Assembly: GCA_023897205.1 (NCBI GenBank)
Contig: JAHWDD010000002.1
Location: 310,001 to 374,000 of the forward strand
Source of the DNA: Exophiala sp. HKRS030
Lineage: Eukaryota; Ascomycota; Eurotiomycetes; Chaetothyriales; Herpotrichiellaceae
DNA: 64,000 nt
Reading direction: 5' to 3'
Part shown: in pieces, positions 55,211 through 64,000 of the stretch
Numbering within the stretch: the stretch's first letter is position 1
Layout: each line of letters starts with the position of its first letter
Program-made: the position numbers and the translations under genes
The notes under the pieces: generated by a model
Databases searched by the model: none
What the model was told of the DNA's origin: nothing
The model's input: the letters and a program-made list of their open reading frames with translations, nothing else

Positions 55211-58200
55211 ATGACAACAACCCCTGCACATCTTGGTGCAAAGGTGGACTGGGCTGTTGATCATCTCAATGCCCGCTGGGATCTTAGGCTGCCAAAACTG
55301 CATGGCGCACAAGCTCGAAATGCTGGTGGTAATGATCGACTGGCGTTCCAATGTTTCTCCAGGATTAGGATGCTCACATTTCGTTCTGTTCCCATCGAAA
55401 AAATCATTGAAGAATTTGATGTGGAGGCTCGCCAAATCCATTCGCAATGGGTGTACAAACCTTCGCAGGAGAAGGGCACTCTTGCCACTCTTCCTGTCAC
55501 CAAAAGTTTTATTGAGCGAGAGAAGTGTGCGCTGCAACTGAAAAAACTCTCTGCTTCAGAACGAAATCAGCTTTCTCAAGCACTGTTTAAAGTTCTTGAT
55601 GAGTACTGTAAGCTTGCTCAATTGTCGTGAGTCGATGTCCCCGGAAAGACTATCGGACACTACTTACAACACTGCGCCATCAACACCTTCCAAGAGACAT
55701 CTGACTCGGACCCAGAGCACCCCTATCACTCCTAGGAGAGCTGGTGCGCATGAGGGTCTGGAACCAAGACTAAAGTCTCCAGGAACAGCCTCCGTGAAAC
55801 GGTCGATTCTTTCTCCTGATAGTGTAAGTGTAGCCCTGAAGCATCCAAGGTCTGTCTTTGTAACTCTTGAACAGAAAAGTAAGCGTCAGCAAACACTGAA
55901 ACAACTTAATTATTTCAGACCACCTCCCTTCTACACAAAATCGGAGCCCCTATCACCATCGCACACCAGGTCACATCCAGAAATTACTAGCTTTGACACC
56001 ATTGCAACATCCAGAACCTCATCTGTTTTCGATCACGTCGAGGGCTACAGCGATATATCTCATCAAACCTCGGTCTTGGAAGGGTTTGAAACTTCTCCCA
56101 AGGCAGAACAGTCACAAGATCTCCTGCCGACTCAAGAATTGGACGAATTAATGGAAGATGACGACTTCCGAAGGTCTTTCCATGAAAGCTCCTTCTTATC
56201 CAATGATTCAGATGCAGCCTTGAGCAATACTTTTCCCGAAAAGCGCCAATTACCTTCGAGTCTTCCATTCTGGCTGTCCTGGGAGAGTGATCGTCTTGCA
56301 GGCAAGACAGGAGATATTCCTATCGATTTCTACGAAACCATTCGGAAACGATGCAAGACCGATGTTCCCACTTTTGATGCGTATTGGGAAGCTGCGAGGG
56401 AGTATTTTCGGCAGAAACAGATATCACTACCACCCAAATCGGACATTCCTCTTCGGATGGCTTCTGAGAACAAATACAGCGATTTACACTCGACAAAGGC
56501 GGTATATCTCACCGCAAACCTTGTCTGGAACAAAGACCTTGCCGATGGCTGGTTCAAGCTTGAAACGCAGGAAATGCGTCTTGAACAATCTTGTAGATTT
56601 TACAGAAAGTTTGGGGCAGACCGATTTCTGGTACTGTTTACCCCTGAGTTCTCTCCAACCAACTACCCAGAAGCCCTCAAATCTCGAGCCAACGACCGAG
56701 ATCTTCTGCGTAAGCGAATCACAAACTTCTTGACTGGTAACAGCCATTTCATCGCAGGGAGATACTGGCGTGTTTTTTACGTGGAGCCCGATAAGAAGAA
56801 GCGGCGAAAGGATCAGTCATCACGTCTCAAATTCTTCTTGTTTGCAGAAACAGGGTACGATATCATAGCTCCTCCGTCACCCGTTGATCTATATGCAGAT
56901 TCACTTGACATCGATGGCCACCATCAAGAGATCGAACTGAAACTTCTGGCTGACTGGCATATGCAATTTGAGGCCAACGCACAATCGACTGATCTGAAGT
57001 TGTTTTCCAGATGCGGTCTCGGGCTCTCGAAAACAACGCCAACAGAAACTCTCAATCGAAATGAGTTTATTGTCCGACATGACTCACCATCTAGCCCAGT
57101 CATGAACGACGGTTGTGCATTAATCTCTTTTGAATTGGCACAGGCAATTTGGAAGAAGTTAGGTGGTCAGGGCGACATGCCGTGTGCTTTCCAAGGCAGA
57201 ATCTCTGGTGCCAAAGGGCTGTGGATAGTGGATTTTCAAAATCGGCACTCTGAAAAAAGTGAACGAGGGTACTGGATCGAAGTATCCGATTCGCAATTGA
57301 AGATCAAGCCACATCCCAGACACCGAAAATGTGATGATGTGTGTCTCCGAACATTTGAAGTCCTGAACTGGGCCGGCGAATGCAAACCTGGGCACCTCAA
57401 TTTACAATTGATTACTGTTCTCGAGGATGGTGGTGTGCCTCGTGCAGCGTTCGAAGATGCACTCATGGCCGATACTCAATCTTTTTCGGAATCTCTCAAG
57501 GCAGCCATCAAAGACGAGAGGGACGGAAGGCCATTACTAGTGTGGATGCAGACGAATGGACTCTTGGGCCCAATCGAGAAGAAAAATGTTCTAGGTTCAT
57601 TCCCTTCAGACCGTCGGCAACAGCTAAGGCTTCTGCTTGAGTCCTCATTCAGTCCTTCAGAGTCTACCAAGGTCAAAGACTGTGTGAAAACAATACTGAT
57701 GCACTACATGACCAATTACGTTGAGAGGCTGTGGATCACTCAAATCTCATCAACGACTGTCTTCTGTGTGCCAGATCCCACTGGCAAATTAAAGCATGAT
57801 GAAGTTTGTCTCAACTTCTCCAAGGCGGTCAAAGATCCACGGAGCGGTATGAGTGAGCTGGTGCTCAACGACATTGAAGTGCTTGTGGCAAGAAATCCTG
57901 CATACCTTGCTTCCGATGTTCAGAAACGCAAAGCTGTTTACATACATGAGCTACGACACTACAGGAATGTCATTATATTCCCTACGACTGGCACTCGGCC
58001 ATTGGCATCCATGCTGTCCGGAGGAGATTATGATGGTGATACTTGTTGGGTGTGCTGGGACCCTGCGATCGTGGAGCCTTTCAAAAACTCCGAATTGCCT
58101 ACTATGCCCAGCCCAGAGTCGTGTGGCATGAGACAGGAGTCGAGACCGCTTGGTGAGATTTTCACCAAAGACCGGCCCTTTCAAGAGGCATTGAACGATT

Positions 58201-59246
58201 TCTTTCAAGCTTGTGTCGAATTCAATGCACGTCCAAGTCTCATGGGTAGCTGTTCAACAGAGCATGAAAAGCTGATATACTCCATCAGCCAACAGGGGAG
58301 CGCAAGAAAATTATCACACCCAGGTGCTGTCATGCTTGCAACATTGGCTGGTTACCTAGTTGACAGCAACAAGCAGGGTTGGAGCCTGAATGAGAGTGCT
58401 TGGTTCTCATTCCGTGCCGAAGCGAACGGCGGCAGAAAACTACACAGACCAGCCTTCAAGACAAGCAGTCCTCCGCAACGGCAACAGGGAACTTTTGCAA
58501 ATATCATGGACTTTCTCAAATTTGAAGTGGCGGAACGAGAGAAGGACAACACATTGGCTGGTTTCCAGAAACTCAATTCGGAAGCTGGTGTCTATGACGG
58601 TGTTCTGAGTGCCACTTGGAAAGACTTGTGGAAGAAGGCACTCGACGAGAAGAAGGCGTCCGAAAAGAGATCTCGCCAGAGCTCGCGAGGCAGCAAGTCC
58701 AGTTCTCAGCCAAGGAGTCTCATCGCTGAAGCAGACCATGAACACGGTCATGGTACCTATCTGATCTGTGACGACCTGATACAACGCATTGAGGAGATCC
58801 AAAAGCGATGGCGAGAAGTGGCATCGCCTGAGGAGTTATCGGATTCAGCCAAGTACACCTATGCCATTCGTCAAATCTATGAGCCTTTTCTGGCCATTGA
58901 ACCGAAGAAGATTGACCACCCCATACGCCGTCGTTTCGAAGAAGAAACGACTTTGCAATTTTCTTACTGGTCACTTTTGCGAGCATCTTGTTTGCACTAT
59001 CACATCTGCCGAAGAGGCATATTTCCTGAATGGGTGTGGAGCATTGCAGGAAGAGAATTGTGCCATCTCAAAGCCATCAGTTACGAAGGCCCTGTGCGTC
59101 TGGTACCAGAAAACATACTTGACATGATGAAAGTCAGTTCGAAGTTGGCCAAAGCACTGGAGGATCGACAAACAATGGATGCTGACGCCGATGCCGAGGA
59201 GATGGATGCAGAAGATATGATTGACGTTGACATGATGGAAGAGTGA
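55211..59246 (+). CDS. RNA-dependent RNA polymerase of the RNA-silencing type
   Basis: Two exons, 55211-55626 and 55697-59246, give 1321 residues; the 70-nt intron joins QLS to HLTRTQS. The downstream frame has an in-frame ATG within this intron (55635), so an intron-retained or alternative start is possible. Residues 140-330 are Ser/Pro-rich linker. The core includes VYLTANLVWN, GRYWRVFYVEPDKKKR, the FQGRISGAKGLW block and the catalytic loop SGGDYDGDTCW (the DbDGD motif, about 915-920) typical of QDE-1/SAD-1-type cellular polymerases. It makes double-stranded RNA in the quelling or meiotic-silencing pathways, supplying Dicer. A C-terminal Asp/Met-rich acidic tail (DADADAEEMDAED) ends the protein. 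Confidence 0.94.
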
Positions 59247-59783
59247 TATTTGGGAAATGTTGGATTTTTTTTTCTTGTGTGTGATTAATGATACCCCCTG
59301 TTCAACTATGGATACTGATCAGCCAAACCATTTTTTTGGATCATACGGCGGGCGCACGGAGTAAGAGATGAAAAGGATTTTAGGTACTCGTACAAAGGAA
59401 AATGGCATTCCATGGATGAAACGAGAGAGAGCTGGAGAAATACCAGAGTCAATGCGCTGAGTTGCCCCCCTTTCCAACCCTGCCTCTCTCTTATCCCTCT
59501 CTCCCTTTTGGTGGTTTGGAGTTCGATTATTCGTATCCAACCTCCTCCTCCTTCATCTCCCTTGCCTCAACAGCCATCGCGCATTCTTCCAGATGGCTTG
59601 TCTCGCGCCCACACTCTCTCGCGTGTGAAAAAAAATGTTCAAGGTGTTTTAAGCAGCATTCAGCGAACCGCGTCGTTTCGTGTCATGTCGCGTTTGAATA
59701 AAGAGGGAAGATTTTGTCCCGTCCATGGTTCATACTGATCGTCTTCCCTTCTCGAGTTCCTCATTTTCTTTTGGGTTTCCAGC
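59247..59783. other. Intergenic region upstream of the tetraspan-like gene
   Basis: 537 bp with a T-run right after the polymerase stop (about 59264-59272) and CT-rich stretches near 59460-59570. No gene supported. Confidence 0.45.
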
Positions 59784-62082
59784 ATGACTGAGTCTAACCA
59801 AAACACCATGAAGCAAACTACAATGTACAGAGTGGTCACCAGGATTTTGGTGCTTTGTCTGTCATACAGCGTCCTCTTGATTTGCGGATTTTTACTCCTA
59901 AAAGGAACCATCTGCGCCACCATCGCCCTGGGTGTATACGTATCTGTTGGACTTGTGAGCCTTTTTCACTCTTCTTCACATCTGGTCCGTCCGGTTCGAG
60001 GCAACCCTCACTAACCTTTGTGCTCCACCAAGTCGATCCTCACCATCCTCGTGACCAAACTACGATTGTTCTTGATCTATCGACAAAGGCCACAAAACCT
60101 GCAAACGATATCACCATCTCTGGCCCTGCCACAACTGGACTCTGCCTGTGCCGCGACGGTACAATGTCTGATGCTGTTTTGGTTGCTTTTGGCGGGATGC
60201 GGTCTCCTCCCCGTGGCCCTGCGAGCTCCCATTTGCCTCTCGAGACCACTACAACAATGGGGTGGAAACGACAATAATGTCCTTGTCGAAATGAGTTGGA
60301 AATACGGCATGACTTGCAAACTGCATCGAAGTGTAGTTGCATTGTCAATCCTGATAGCGTGAGTACACACTCTCTTTTTCGTGTTTATATCCAGGTCTGG
60401 ATCGAAAGAAGACTTTCATCGTCCGAGTCGAGAAACATTTTTCTAAAATCATCTCTGTCGAATGTAGGATCTCAATGTGTGCCCTCTCCTTTTTCGACGA
60501 GGTCGATGGACAACAAAAGAATCGAACCTTGACATTCTTCTTTTGCTGTTGTCGAAGGACGATACCTCGAGAGCAGAGAAAAAGGATCGGCACTTCAATG
60601 TCAAGTATCGAATTCGACAAGGACAGCAGGTTGTTCATGGTACCCGAGGTTGTTGGACCTCGTCATCGACTACCTTCGGACCCTCGATTCGAACGTGAAC
60701 AATGGTTACAAAGGAGAAACAGTTTATCTTCCCAGAGGGCCATTCATCCTCATCGAAGTCATCATTACTATTATGACAACCACCATCCCCGGCCAAGGTA
60801 CATGGTTTACAGCAGTTATACCACGGCACCTAGCACTCGGTATTCCAGCACTTTGAGGTCCGTTTCCGAAGGACATTGTCTTGACCTCGGCGTTGGTGAT
60901 TACAATTCACCAGAATCAGTCACGTCTTCACAATCTTCATCGTCGACGTCTTCGGGCTCACTAGCTACCATTCGCTCAGGTCGGTTTCAACCAACAACGA
61001 GACACCGGTCGAGTAGCAGTGGTAGTCCTGAAAAGGTTGGAAATGGAAAAGTCCATGGACAAGACAATGGAGGAGTTGTCGGTGATGGTGCAGGATCTGT
61101 CCCAGAACCTCATGTACTGCCTGTGGTCCAACGTCCACCACCAACTTGGTCTCCTGCATTACAGCATGCTCCACTCAGCTCGGATCCGACCATTCAAGCA
61201 TTGAGTACAGGATCTAGATGGCCTCTTCTTCATCAAAAGTCATCACCACCTACATTGTCATCACTCCAGCAGCGACAGCAGCAGTCATCCGACTCTACTC
61301 CTGGTTTGGCGACGACAAATTCTCCTGGTCAAGGTCAAAAAGGGGAAATTGTTGTTGTTACAAAGGCAACAAAATCAAAGGGTCAAGAAGAAAGTTGTTC
61401 AGGAACTACAGTAGTTGGTGGTTCTCTTGTGGAAAAACAAAGACCTTCGACAGCAACAACACTACCACAATCTGTGCCTATACCTACTACGTCCCCCCCT
61501 CCTCTTCCTGTTGCACCAATGACAGCCAACACGACCAAAATTGGTTCCATGTTCGTCCCGAGAGTTCCCTCAGTTGCACCACCACCACCAACACCGTCAC
61601 CTTCTTTACCTACACGTTCACCGGGTCATCATTATATTTTCCCGTCACCTTCGTCATCCACAAAGAAGGGAGATCGTACTTGTACAAACACACGTACAAG
61701 TTCTGCTACATCTACATCGTCAACGACAACAGTTTCAACGAACAAGAACAACAAAAGTCTACGTCGTCCTTCACCCCTGAGGTCAGTACATCACAATAGA
61801 CAAGGGCAATACTACCAGCCTCAATCTCAACCTCAACCTCAACCTCAACCTCAACCTCAACCTCGACAATCATACCAGAGGCACTTCACCAGTAATGGCA
61901 ATTTCGGTGTCGTCGGTGGAAATAGGTATACGAGTGGTCAAGGTCAAGTCCACGAACGATACAGATGTGGATCTAGATCTGGAGTTTCGAATCATCATCC
62001 TATAAGCAGTGTCAGTACCTACTCCGCTAGTTCTTATGGGACCACCGAGACAAGAGCATCATCATCTCAAAGTATCAGCTAA
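59784..62082 (+). CDS. Four-helix membrane protein with long low-complexity tail
   Basis: Three exons, 59784-59954, 60033-60358 and 60468-62082, give 703 residues in phase. The first about 180 residues hold four hydrophobic segments (ILVLCLSYSVLLICGFLLL, ICATIALGVYVSVGL, CLMLFWLLLAGCGLLPVAL, SILIAISMCALSFF), resembling small tetraspan membrane proteins. A short cysteine run (FFFCCCRRT) follows, a possible palmitoylation site. The remaining 520 residues are low complexity: Ser/Thr/Pro/Gln-rich with a (QP) repeat coded by CCTCAA hexamers. It is probably a plasma-membrane protein with a disordered cytosolic tail. I do not recognise the family; upstream exons cannot be excluded. Confidence 0.72.
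61819..61866 (+). repeat. CCTCAA hexamer repeat coding Gln-Pro
   Basis: About seven CCTCAA-like units inside the low-complexity tail of the tetraspan-like gene, giving alternating Gln and Pro. Confidence 0.9.
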
Positions 62083-62638
62083 ATGGCCAAATATTGGATG
62101 GTTGGAGAGGTGATGTTGTCGGTGTTGATGTTGACTGGAGAAACAGCAGAAATGAAAGATGAAAATGGAAGCACGACACGATGAGACTAGATAGAGATGA
62201 TGATACAAAACCCATGAGAGATAGATTTCGTCCTACCTATTCTTATTGAACAAAAGTCGAACCATGATCCAAATGCACCCGAGACGACCACCTGGGTAAA
62301 TCGAAAAAAACAAACAATCAAAGAAAATGAGAGCCATTGCTATCACACACACACATTGTTAGACACAAGGTAAACGTGATATACAATCCCTTGATCCATA
62401 ACATCATTAAACATGGAGTACACAATACATGGCAACGGAAGTAGCAATGGCAGGAAATGGAACGCTTTTATTTTCATCTTCACTCTTCATTTTTGCTATC
62501 AAGCCCAGTTTCATTCTCATCTCACATTTCTCATTAATAAGCTCACAACACTCGCCAATGCAAACAAGGAAAACACAGCAGACCCCAGGGGTATCGATTG
62601 ACGCCTTTGGCGCCAGGCCCAACGCCGACCACATCACC
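62083..62638. other. Convergent 3' flanks, no gene
   Basis: 556 bp between the tetraspan-like gene and SGT1, facing each other. A CA-dinucleotide run lies near 62345-62356. No gene is seen. Confidence 0.5.
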
Positions 62639-63979
62639 TCACTCGTCGTCCTTGGACTTGACGACGTCCACCTTCCCCTTACCAACTTCGGACCAGTTGG
62701 TGCTGAGAGCCGTGCCCTGGCTCTCGAGGAAGGACTTTTGCATGGCACGACGAGTGTCCGGGTCGGCGCCGGCGTAGAGCTTCTTGAAGAAGCCATCGAC
62801 GGCGTCTCCGTCATAGTCGGAGTCGACGTCCGCCTCTTCTTCATCATCGCCACTGGCTGACCCAGTGGTCTTCTCCTTCTTCTTGCCCTTGGACTGCGCA
62901 TGGAGGTCGTCCGCAAGCTTGTCCCAGTTTTTCGGACCGGTACGAGAGGAGGTTGGGTAGGATGGCGCGGTTTGAGCAACAGGAGGTGGTTGGATGGCTG
63001 CTGTGGTAGAGGCTGAGAGTGATGAAGTATCTTGACCAGAAGAACGCAAGGCAATTCCACTTCCTTCAAGGTTGTGCCACTTCTGACCGGCCTGCGCCTT
63101 GCGAAGGGTCAATTCTACCTTGGTAGACATGACGTTGGAGGTACTCTGAGTTGGGTCGATGAGTGCAAATAGCGGGTCAAGGGTGAAATTGAACGTTGAA
63201 TTTGGATTCGAAGGGTGGGGAAAGGAGATGGAAACAGAATCAGCATTGATCTCGATATCTGCTGCATCCTTGGAGACACCTTTCGCATAGAGAGTCAATG
63301 TGACGTTTTGGTTGTTTTGATACCACTCATGTCGGATCTTGGGGATTGTTGCGGCGGTGGCACTCGAAGATTGAGAGTCAGTGGTGTTCTTGACATCAGT
63401 TGATGCTTCTGTAGAAGATGTAGCAGTTTTGGTTTGTTGTGAAGTGCTGAGTGCAGCAACATCTTCTGGAAAGACATAATTTCCCTCGGAATCCAACTGA
63501 GCCTTGAATTTTCCAACCATTTCTGACTGGGGTGGAAGGCCAGAGGGAAATTCTGGGTATTCTCTGATTGTGACGGTCTGGTCTGGGTTGGATTTGATTT
63601 TGGTATTACATTTGGCTGCCCACATGTCGACTTGCATCTTGCCTGGTTTTCTGTCTTTTGGAATGAATGACTTCAATTTCTCAACAAGGAACGCGGCATC
63701 AGCATAACGACCAAGACTGTAGAGTGTGACCATTCTTCTGAACTGAGCAGCCTGGATCTTCTCTCTGACGGCACGGCTTTTGGCAGAAATCAGAGCGAGC
63801 TCTGCATCTTTCAAGGCGAGGTCATTGCGGGGTGGTTTGAGGCGGGCAAACGCAGTCGATCGCTGAGTGAGGTAGTCTGGCGACAGGGGATGCTCAATAA
63901 GGGCTTGGGTGTAGGCAGACAAAGCACCACGGAAATCTCCATTCTCCAAAGCCTTAGAGGCACGAGCAGCGGCTTCCAT
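62639..63979 (-). CDS. SGT1: SGT1 co-chaperone (TPR-CS-SGS)
   Basis: A single exon of 446 residues. TPR repeats fill about 1-115 (NGDFRGALSAYTQALIEHP, LGRYADAAFLVEKL). The CS domain covers about 214-305 (KIRHEWYQNNQNVTLTLYAKGV, then STKVELTLRKAQAGQKWHNLEG), the Hsp90-binding fold shared with p23. The C-terminal SGS region includes TGPKNWDKLADDL, then VDGFFKKLYAGADPDTRRAMQKSFLESQGTALSTNWSEV, highly typical of SGT1. SGT1 links Hsp90 to SCF ubiquitin ligases and kinetochore assembly. The Ser/Thr-rich linker between TPR and CS is usual in fungi. The start is the first ATG; it lies near the right edge so its promoter is outside. Confidence 0.96.
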   Translation of the reverse strand: MEAAARASKALENGDFRGALSAYTQALIEHPLSPDYLTQRSTAFARLKPPRNDLALKDAELALISAKSRAVREKIQAAQFRRMVTLYSLGRYADAAFLVEKLKSFIPKDRKPGKMQVDMWAAKCNTKIKSNPDQTVTIREYPEFPSGLPPQSEMVGKFKAQLDSEGNYVFPEDVAALSTSQQTKTATSSTEASTDVKNTTDSQSSSATAATIPKIRHEWYQNNQNVTLTLYAKGVSKDAADIEINADSVSISFPHPSNPNSTFNFTLDPLFALIDPTQSTSNVMSTKVELTLRKAQAGQKWHNLEGSGIALRSSGQDTSSLSASTTAAIQPPPVAQTAPSYPTSSRTGPKNWDKLADDLHAQSKGKKKEKTTGSASGDDEEEADVDSDYDGDAVDGFFKKLYAGADPDTRRAMQKSFLESQGTALSTNWSEVGKGKVDVVKSKDDE

Positions 63980-64000
63980 TTCGACTTTGTTATCAGTGGG

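Noticed and set aside
61218..61799. 193-codon open frame overlapping the tetraspan-like gene
   Set aside because: It is rich in Thr/Tyr/Cys runs produced by reading the trinucleotide-biased tail out of phase; no start context or domain, and the main frame is longer and spliced to membrane exons.

Overview
The window is nuclear DNA of a filamentous ascomycete (Pezizomycotina). Genes are separated by roughly 0.2-2 kb. Most carry short introns (about 50-120 nt) with GTRNGY-type donors and CTAAC-like branch points. The products are typically fungal: calcineurin A, an RNA-silencing RNA-dependent RNA polymerase, an Arp2/3 subunit, SGT1, CTK1 and fungal-type transcription factors. The order cannot be fixed from sequence alone. 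I rebuilt exon structures by hand; for multi-exon genes, exon lengths were checked to sum to a whole number of codons. I saw no tRNA, rRNA, transposon or CRISPR.

Left flank (1-9.6 kb): the 5' end of a gene running off the window, a small NAD(P)-binding protein, the peroxisomal adenine-nucleotide carrier ANT1, a 95-residue hydrophobic protein, tRNA m1A58 methyltransferase subunit TRM6 and Arp2/3 subunit ARPC3. Apart from the fragment and the two small proteins these are housekeeping genes.

Accessory block (10.6-35.9 kb): twelve genes that read as one metabolic cluster. It holds two Baeyer-Villiger-type flavin monooxygenases, three short-chain dehydrogenases (one with a degenerate active site), an HSL-family esterase, a P450, a putative cyclase/metal-dependent hydrolase, an MFS sugar-porter transporter, a large secreted orphan protein and two divergently transcribed regulators (a DUF3425-like protein and a hybrid C2H2-Zn2Cys6 factor). 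No polyketide synthase, NRPS or terpene synthase is present. The set fits uptake and breakdown of a cyclic or terpenoid ketone: ketone made by SDR/P450, BVMO oxygen insertion to ester or lactone, then hydrolysis by esterase or cyclase-fold hydrolase. Three divergent promoters (13.7-14.1, 30.65-31.0, 33.4-33.7 kb) organise the block, and one carries a perfect TTCGG-N9-CCGAA palindrome of the kind zinc-cluster factors bind. This cluster is the best candidate for an undescribed system in the window.

Right flank (36.5-64 kb): replication factor C subunit RFC3, CTD kinase CTK1 with a long RS-rich N-terminus, a phospholipase-D-fold protein, an orphan 1021-residue membrane-anchored protein, a sorbose-reductase/mannitol-dehydrogenase-type SDR, two small orphan genes, calcineurin A (with an apparent GC-AG intron), an RNA-dependent RNA polymerase, a four-helix membrane protein with a long low-complexity tail, and the co-chaperone SGT1.
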